DNA of 59,621 nucleotides, from assembly GCA_020630695.1 (NCBI GenBank), contig JAHDIS010000019.1, positions 1 through 59,621 on the forward strand. The letters run 5' to 3'. Every line of letters starts with the position of its first letter. The stretch's first letter is position 1. The notes below the pieces were generated by a model that worked only from the letters and a program-made list of their open reading frames with translations, did not search any database and was not told where the DNA came from. Shown here piece after piece: positions 54,611-59,621 of the stretch. Origin of the DNA: Paracoccaceae bacterium. Lineage in GTDB: Bacteria; Pseudomonadota; Alphaproteobacteria; Rhodobacterales; Rhodobacteraceae. The position numbers were made by a program, and so were the translations under genes.

Positions 54611-57142
54611 GTGGTTCGCTTCATTTTTTCATTCTTTGGCGCGATCTTTTCGGTCGTGACACTCGGCACGATGATGGTCGCTCTGACCATCGGGGCCGTT
54701 TTCTGGATGTATGGCCGTGACTTGCCTAGCCACGAAAGCCTCGCGCAGTATACGCCGCCAACGATCAGCCGGATCTATTCCACCGAAGGGCAGGTCATTG
54801 ACGAGTTCGCCCAGGAACGCCGTTTGTTCACGCCTGCGGCTGAAATTCCGGACCTGATCAAACAGGCTTTTATCAGCGCGGAAGACAAAAACTTCTATCA
54901 GCATCAGGGCTATGACATTCGCGGCATCGCTGCTGCGGCGGTTCAGGCGGTGCAAAGTCGTGGGCGCGACGTGCGTGGTGCTTCGACGATTACACAGCAG
55001 GTCATGAAAAACTTTCTGCTGTCTGGTGACCGCCGCGCGGAACGCAAGATCAAGGAAATCATACTGGCCAGCCGCGTTGAAACCGCGCTGAGCAAGGAAA
55101 AAATCCTTGAGCTGTATCTGAACGAGATTTTCCTCGGTCAGAATTCCTATGGCGTGACAGCGGCTTCACAGACCTATTTCAACAAGTCGCTGTCCGAACT
55201 TGAGCCGCACGAAGCGGCCTTTCTGGCTTCGTTGCCCAAGGCGCCATCTCAGTTCCATCCGGTTCGCCGCAAGGAACGCCTGTTGCAACGCCGGAACTTC
55301 GTGCTCGAAGAGATGTTCGAAAATGGCTACATCGACAAGGCAACCTATGATGTCGAGGTCAGCCAGCCGCTGAGATCGGTTCAGAATGGTGATTTCGAAC
55401 CCTATCAGCGCAGCCTTCCGCCGCGTGACTATTTCACCGACGAAATTCGTCGCCAACTCAGCCGCGACTTTGGCGAAGAGCAGTTCTTTTCCGGCGGGTA
55501 CAACGTGCGTGCGACGCTTGACCCTGAGATGCAGGTCGAAGCAGCCCATGCGCTGCAACGCGCACTAGAGCAATACGACCGCGGTTTGGGCCGCTGGCGT
55601 GGCACCGGCAAAAAGATTCCGGTCGAAGCGCTGGCGAGCGAACAGGAATGGCGGGACGCCTTGCGCAAGGTTGCCGTTGCGCGCGACGTTGATCTGGACA
55701 GCAAGTGGCACGTGGCGGTGGTCCGCGAAGTGCGGGACCAGGAACTCTTGCTGGGTATCGAGGGCCTGTCGCTGGATGATCCACGCGGGATGACTGTTCC
55801 ACGCTCGGACACCAACTGGTTCAGCGGCAACCTCTTTGAAAACTTTTCGCCGGGTGATGTGATCCACATTCGTTCGCGCACCGAAGGCGGACAGCACGTG
55901 CGCTGGACCTTGCGGCAGGTGCCGCGTGTGCAGGGTGGTTTCATGGCCATGGATGTGAACACCGGCCGCGTGATCGCGATGCAGGGCGGGTTCAGCTATC
56001 AGCATTCGGTATTCAACCGCGCAACGCAGGCCATGCGTCAGCCTGGCTCCAGCTTTAAACCCTTCGTTTTTGCCGCAGCGCTCGACAGTGGCTATACGCC
56101 TGCGACGATTGTTGTGGATGCGCCGATTGAGATCAACACGCCGCAGGGCGTATGGCGTCCAAAGAACGCTTCCAACAAATTCTACGGTCCAACACCTTTG
56201 CGCACCGGGATCGAACAGTCGCGTAACCTGATGACCATCCGTCTCGCACAGGAAGTGGGCATGGGCGTCATTGCGGACTATGCTGAAAAGTTTGGTGTCT
56301 ATGACAATATGGGCCGTGTGCTTGCGAACGCTTTGGGCTCTGACGAGACGACGTTGTACAAAACCGTGGCGGCTTATGCGATGTTTGCCAATGGCGGCGA
56401 ACGGGTGCAGCCGACACTGATTGACCGGGTTCAGGATCGCTATGGAAACACGATCTATAGCCACGATGCAGAAGATGGGAACAAGCGGGTCTGCGTGGAT
56501 TGCGACAACCCGAACCTCGCTGCTGGCCGCAGCCCGCGCATTGTGAACGAACGCGAGCGCGTGATGAACGCGATCACGGCCTATCAGTTAACTTCCATGA
56601 TGGAAGGCGTGGTTGAGCGCGGCACCGCCAAGAAAACCGTGAACCTGCCAGTCCCGACTGCCGGCAAGACCGGCACAACCAATGACGCCAAGGATGTCTG
56701 GTTTGTTGGCTTCACCAGCAATATCGTGGCCGGCTGTTACATCGGTTTTGACACGCCGCGCAGCCTTGGCCGCGGGGCATCCGGTGGCGGCATGTGCGGC
56801 CCGGTGTTCACACGCTTTATGCAAAAAGCCGTGCAGAAATATGGTGGCGGTGCCTTTGACGTGCCGGCGGGTTGTGAATTCATCAAGATCGATCGCTTTT
56901 CCGGCGCGCGACTGGGTGAAAGCGCATCTGGCCCCAACGTCGTTGCAGAATGCTTCCGCGAAGGGGAGCAGCCGGTCTTTGGCATCCAGTTCGACGGCGG
57001 CTTTGCCATGTCGGGCGCGTTCGATCTGATCCGCCCGAACAACAACGGCGCTGCCAAGGAGGTCACCACCTCTTCGGGTAAAAAGGCCATTGTCGGACCA
57101 AAAGCCGGATTTGGCTCGCTCAGCTCGGGCGGCCTTTACTGA
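54611..57142 (+). CDS. mrcA: Penicillin-binding protein 1A
   Basis: A bifunctional peptidoglycan synthase of 843 residues anchored by one N-terminal helix. The transglycosylase domain has EDKNFYQHQGYDIRG (catalytic Glu) and GASTITQQVMKNFLL. The transpeptidase has SxxK in QPGSSFKPFVF, SRN in EQSRNLMTI and KTGTTN. An OB-like insert separates the two. AAGGAG precedes the GTG start. prfB follows after 92 bases. Confidence 0.96.
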   Translation: MVRFIFSFFGAIFSVVTLGTMMVALTIGAVFWMYGRDLPSHESLAQYTPPTISRIYSTEGQVIDEFAQERRLFTPAAEIPDLIKQAFISAEDKNFYQHQGYDIRGIAAAAVQAVQSRGRDVRGASTITQQVMKNFLLSGDRRAERKIKEIILASRVETALSKEKILELYLNEIFLGQNSYGVTAASQTYFNKSLSELEPHEAAFLASLPKAPSQFHPVRRKERLLQRRNFVLEEMFENGYIDKATYDVEVSQPLRSVQNGDFEPYQRSLPPRDYFTDEIRRQLSRDFGEEQFFSGGYNVRATLDPEMQVEAAHALQRALEQYDRGLGRWRGTGKKIPVEALASEQEWRDALRKVAVARDVDLDSKWHVAVVREVRDQELLLGIEGLSLDDPRGMTVPRSDTNWFSGNLFENFSPGDVIHIRSRTEGGQHVRWTLRQVPRVQGGFMAMDVNTGRVIAMQGGFSYQHSVFNRATQAMRQPGSSFKPFVFAAALDSGYTPATIVVDAPIEINTPQGVWRPKNASNKFYGPTPLRTGIEQSRNLMTIRLAQEVGMGVIADYAEKFGVYDNMGRVLANALGSDETTLYKTVAAYAMFANGGERVQPTLIDRVQDRYGNTIYSHDAEDGNKRVCVDCDNPNLAAGRSPRIVNERERVMNAITAYQLTSMMEGVVERGTAKKTVNLPVPTAGKTGTTNDAKDVWFVGFTSNIVAGCYIGFDTPRSLGRGASGGGMCGPVFTRFMQKAVQKYGGGAFDVPAGCEFIKIDRFSGARLGESASGPNVVAECFREGEQPVFGIQFDGGFAMSGAFDLIRPNNNGAAKEVTTSSGKKAIVGPKAGFGSLSSGGLY

Positions 57143-57234
57143 TCACTCTGTGAACCAGCCTGTGCTTGGTGCCTTGCCGCTTGGCGGGGGCCTTGCTATC
57201 ACGCGGGGCCAGCAGTTCTTTGACAGGATTAACC

Positions 57235-58359
57235 ATGCGCGCAGAAGCCCAGAACAACGTGGACAAGATCGTAAAGTCGCTTGATCTGCTCAAGCAACGG
57301 CTTGGCTGGGAAACGGCGCAACATCGGCTTGAGGAATTCAACGCGCGCGTTGAAGACCCGAACCTGTGGGACGACCCGGCCGCGGCCCAGAAGCTGATGC
57401 GCGAGCGTCAGCAGCTGGTGGACGCCATGGAAACCTACACTTCGATCAAACAAGAGCTGGAAGACCAGCAGGAACTGATCGAGCTGGGCGAAATGGAAGA
57501 GGACGACGAGATCGTCGCCGAGGCCGAGGATGCGCTGAAGGTGCTTGTGGCCAAGGCCGCCAAGAAAGAACTCGAAGCGCTGCTGGATGGCGAGACGGAC
57601 GGCAACGATGCCTTCCTTGAAATCAAGTCAGGGGCAGGGGGCACCGAGGCCTGCGATTGGGCCAGCATGCTGGCGCGGATGTATGTTCGCTGGGCCGAAA
57701 AGCGCGGTTTCGAGGTCGAGCTTCAGGAAGAAACCCCCGGCACCGAGGCGGGTATCAAATCGGTGACCTATCAGATCAAGGGCAAGAATGCCTATGGCTG
57801 GCTGAAATCCGAGAGTGGCACACATCGCCTTGTGCGAATTTCGCCCTTTGGCAAAGGCACGCGCGAGACGTCTTTTGCGGGGGTTGGCGCCTATCCCGTG
57901 ATAGATGACAACATCGAAATCGAAGTGAACCCCGCTGACATCCGGATCGATACCTACCGGTCTTCGGGCGCAGGCGGACAGCACGTCAACACCACCGACT
58001 CGGCGGTTCGGATAACCCACCATCCAACCGGGATCGTGGTGACAAGTTCGGAAAAATCCCAGCACCAGAACCGTGACATCGCCATGAAAGCGCTGAAATC
58101 GCGGCTTTACCAACTGGAGTTGGACCGCCGGAATGCCGAAGTGAACGCTATGCACGAGGCCAAGGGGGATGCAGGCTGGGGCGCGCAGATCCGCTCTTAT
58201 GTTCTGCAGCCTTATCAGATGGTCAAGGATTTGCGCACCAACCATGAAACCGCCGACACCTCGGGCGTTCTGGATGGGGATCTGGACCCGTTCATGGAAG
58301 CCACTCTGGCCATGCAGGTCGCTGGCAAGAGCCGTGCCGAGGCGGGCGCAGAAGACTAA
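57235..58359 (+). CDS. prfB: Peptide chain release factor 2
   Basis: RF2 terminates translation at UGA and UAA. The start at 57235 (MRAEAQNN) gives 374 residues. The recognition loop SPF is in VRISPFGKGT and GGQ is in SGAGGQHVNTTDSAVRI. The reading frame is continuous: the programmed +1 frameshift of many bacteria is absent. Confidence 0.97.
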   Translation: MRAEAQNNVDKIVKSLDLLKQRLGWETAQHRLEEFNARVEDPNLWDDPAAAQKLMRERQQLVDAMETYTSIKQELEDQQELIELGEMEEDDEIVAEAEDALKVLVAKAAKKELEALLDGETDGNDAFLEIKSGAGGTEACDWASMLARMYVRWAEKRGFEVELQEETPGTEAGIKSVTYQIKGKNAYGWLKSESGTHRLVRISPFGKGTRETSFAGVGAYPVIDDNIEIEVNPADIRIDTYRSSGAGGQHVNTTDSAVRITHHPTGIVVTSSEKSQHQNRDIAMKALKSRLYQLELDRRNAEVNAMHEAKGDAGWGAQIRSYVLQPYQMVKDLRTNHETADTSGVLDGDLDPFMEATLAMQVAGKSRAEAGAED

Positions 58360-58531
58360 GCGCGACATACCCTGATCAGGTGCGACGTCGCTCGTCCTGC
58401 AGCCCTGCGGCTGCATGACCTCGCCCCGCCCACCTTCCCATGTGCCTTTGGGTGCTTTTCCCTTGTGAAGCGCAATCGTGTTTGGCTAGTCTGAAGCCGG
58501 AAACGCGCGGGCGACCTGAGGAGGAGAAGGG

Positions 58532-59338
58532 ATGCCCGATACGCCTAAACCTGGTGTGCCGGATTTGGCCACTGCCACTGTGTCGACGCTGCGCGAGGCG
58601 CTGAGACGGGGCTGGAGAGACTTCTGCAAGGCGCCGCGTTTCGCGTTGGTCTTTGCGGGTATCTACGTTCTGGGCGGCTGGTTGATGGTCTGGATCACCA
58701 ATGTCACAGGACAGACCTATTGGCTGGTCTTCGCCGCAATTGGGTTTCCATTGATCGGCCCCTTCGCAGCCGTGGCCTTTTATGATGTCAGCCGCAGGAT
58801 TGAACAGGGCCGGCCACTGCAGTGGAGCGAAATCGCCAGCGTGGTTCTCAGACAGTCAAAAAGACAGCTGCCATCGATCTGCGCGATCATCATTGTTGTC
58901 TTCCTGTTCTGGTTCTTTCTGGCCCACATGATCTTTGCCTTGTTCATGGGGCTGTCCACGATGACCAATGTCTCAAGCTCTTTTGAAATTTACCTGACTT
59001 CGAACGGGTTGATGATGCTTGGATTCGGAACCGTGGTCGGCGCCGGATTTGCGACGTTGCTTTACATGATCACGGTCCTGTCTCTGCCGATGTTGCTGGA
59101 CCGTGAAATAGATTTTGTGACCGCGATGATTACGTCGTTTCAGTTTGTTCTGAGCAATTGGGTTGTGATGTGCGGATGGGCCGTGTTCATCGCAGCGGCG
59201 ACCTTTGTGGCGATGATCCCGGGCTTTTTCGGACTTTTGATTGTCTTGCCGGTTCTGGGGCACGCCAGCTGGCATCTCTACGATATGCTGGCCTATGGGC
59301 CGGACGCGGGAATGAAAGCGGATTTGGCTGGGGCGTGA
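58532..59338 (+). CDS. DUF2189-domain membrane protein
   Basis: A 268-residue inner-membrane protein with about six helices and the DUF2189 family layout ([19 protein letters not shown] near the N-terminus, [16 protein letters not shown], then [10 protein letters not shown] near the end). Its function is unknown. GAGGAGG precedes the ATG. The 172-base gap after prfB holds a hairpin TGCAGCC-CTGC-GGCTGCA (58398-58415) without a T run. Confidence 0.85.
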   Translation: MPDTPKPGVPDLATATVSTLREALRRGWRDFCKAPRFALVFAGIYVLGGWLMVWITNVTGQTYWLVFAAIGFPLIGPFAAVAFYDVSRRIEQGRPLQWSEIASVVLRQSKRQLPSICAIIIVVFLFWFFLAHMIFALFMGLSTMTNVSSSFEIYLTSNGLMMLGFGTVVGAGFATLLYMITVLSLPMLLDREIDFVTAMITSFQFVLSNWVVMCGWAVFIAAATFVAMIPGFFGLLIVLPVLGHASWHLYDMLAYGPDAGMKADLAGA

Positions 59339-59346
59339 CGGCACGC

Positions 59347-59559
59347 TCAGGCCTCTCGGCCCGCAGCCCTGAGCCGATCTCGCAGATCGGCTGCGCGGGG
59401 ATCGCCCAGTTCAAGGGCAAAGACATAGGCGTGGGTCAGATAGAAATAGCAGGCCTCAACCGAGGCAGCCTGATCTGCGGCCTCGATATAAAGCGCGATC
59501 AGTGCCGATCGGTCATCATCTTCATGCGCACTGAGCAATCGCGCCTGAAGATCGTTCAT
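59347..59559 (-). CDS. Small conserved protein of unknown function
   Basis: A 70-residue protein (MNDLQARLLSAHEDDDRSAL onward) that is mostly helical and has the look of a single TPR-like pair (LIALYIEAADQAASVEACYF). The start at 59559 overlaps the stop of the gene upstream (ATGA), which favours it over a longer frame at 59586. No family is recognised. Confidence 0.65.
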   Translation of the reverse strand: MNDLQARLLSAHEDDDRSALIALYIEAADQAASVEACYFYLTHAYVFALELGDPRAADLRDRLRAAGREA

Positions 59560-59621
59560 TCCGCGGCCTGATCCTGCGCGCGCCATCTGTTTACGCGGCT
59601 TGCAACCCTGTCATGAAAGCA
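59556..59621 (-). CDS. C-terminal end of an unidentified gene, cut by the window edge
   Basis: The last 21 codons of a minus-strand frame that stays open to the right edge and ends in RWRAQDQAAE. Its stop overlaps the next gene's start by four bases, the usual sign of an operon. Too short to identify. Confidence 0.45.
   Translation of the reverse strand, partial: CFHDRVASRVNRWRAQDQAAE

Noticed and set aside
57166-57320. Programmed frameshift in prfB
   Set aside because: The frame is continuous from the start codon; a CTTTGAC upstream of the start is outside the gene.

Overview
The window looks like core chromosome of a marine roseobacter-type alphaproteobacterium (Rhodobacteraceae). It is GC-rich and uses many GTG starts. 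It has the C4-pathway 5-aminolevulinate synthase (hemA) with an FnrL-type box upstream, the surE-pcm-nlpD block, a DUF177-rpmF-plsX-fabH-ihfA-MerR operon, a dgt/argS/SPOR/nagZ/scpA/scpB block, and a single-chain indolepyruvate ferredoxin oxidoreductase. There is no rRNA, CRISPR array, insertion sequence or prophage. Two tRNA genes are present: Pro(GGG) and Gly(CCC).

Layout. 1-2.6 kb: end of a DUF815 ATPase and an Uup-type ABC-F ATPase. 2.6-5.3 kb (minus): nlpD-like LytM factor, pcm, surE. 5.3-10.2 kb: a candidate small RNA, an LsrB/VtlR-type LysR regulator, and the divergent indolepyruvate oxidoreductase. 10.2-17.3 kb (minus): TetR with PPK2, a membrane alpha/beta hydrolase with metA, an orphan P-loop ATPase, a DMT exporter, and a haloacid-dehalogenase-like hydrolase coupled to a small membrane protein. 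17.4-23.6 kb: M20 dipeptidase, hemA, a RodZ-like protein, ispG. 23.6-29.7 kb: membrane-anchored DsbA-like protein with M48 protease, an aminotransferase, AmiC-type amidase, tandem Dcd. 29.8-32.1 kb: a large SGNH/PA14 protein, probably secreted, beside tRNA-Pro. 32.1-36.8 kb: the plsX-fabH operon. 36.9-39.5 kb: BamE, OlsB-like acyltransferase, HDAC-like deacetylase, tRNA-Gly. 39.5-44.9 kb (minus): a NitT/TauT-type ABC transporter, an orphan corrinoid-activator-like ASKHA protein, ErpA. 45-59.6 kb (mostly plus): dgt, an SDR-like protein, a cation/proton antiporter, argS, SPOR, nagZ, scpAB, a small basic protein, PBP1a, prfB, a DUF2189 membrane protein, and two minus-strand genes at the edge.

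How the genes fit together. Many genes concern the envelope: NlpD-like activator, AmiC-type amidase, RodZ, PBP1a, NagZ, SPOR, BamE, M48 protease, DsbA-like protein and OlsB. The degenerate LytM factor and the amidase with an autoinhibitory insert are a plausible activator/enzyme pair. hemA, ispG, ErpA and the indolepyruvate oxidoreductase link to haem and Fe-S metabolism.

The most interesting non-coding signal is a compact structure at about 5452-5534 on the minus strand. It has a promoter-like sequence, a clean hairpin, an exposed CCUCCC stretch and a strong intrinsic terminator, and it lies directly downstream of an LsrB/VtlR-type LysR gene. This recalls the lsrB/AbcR arrangement of Rhizobiales. 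The region between that LysR gene and the oxidoreductase holds a perfect LysR-type palindrome. Everything here was inferred by reading the sequence; no searches were run.
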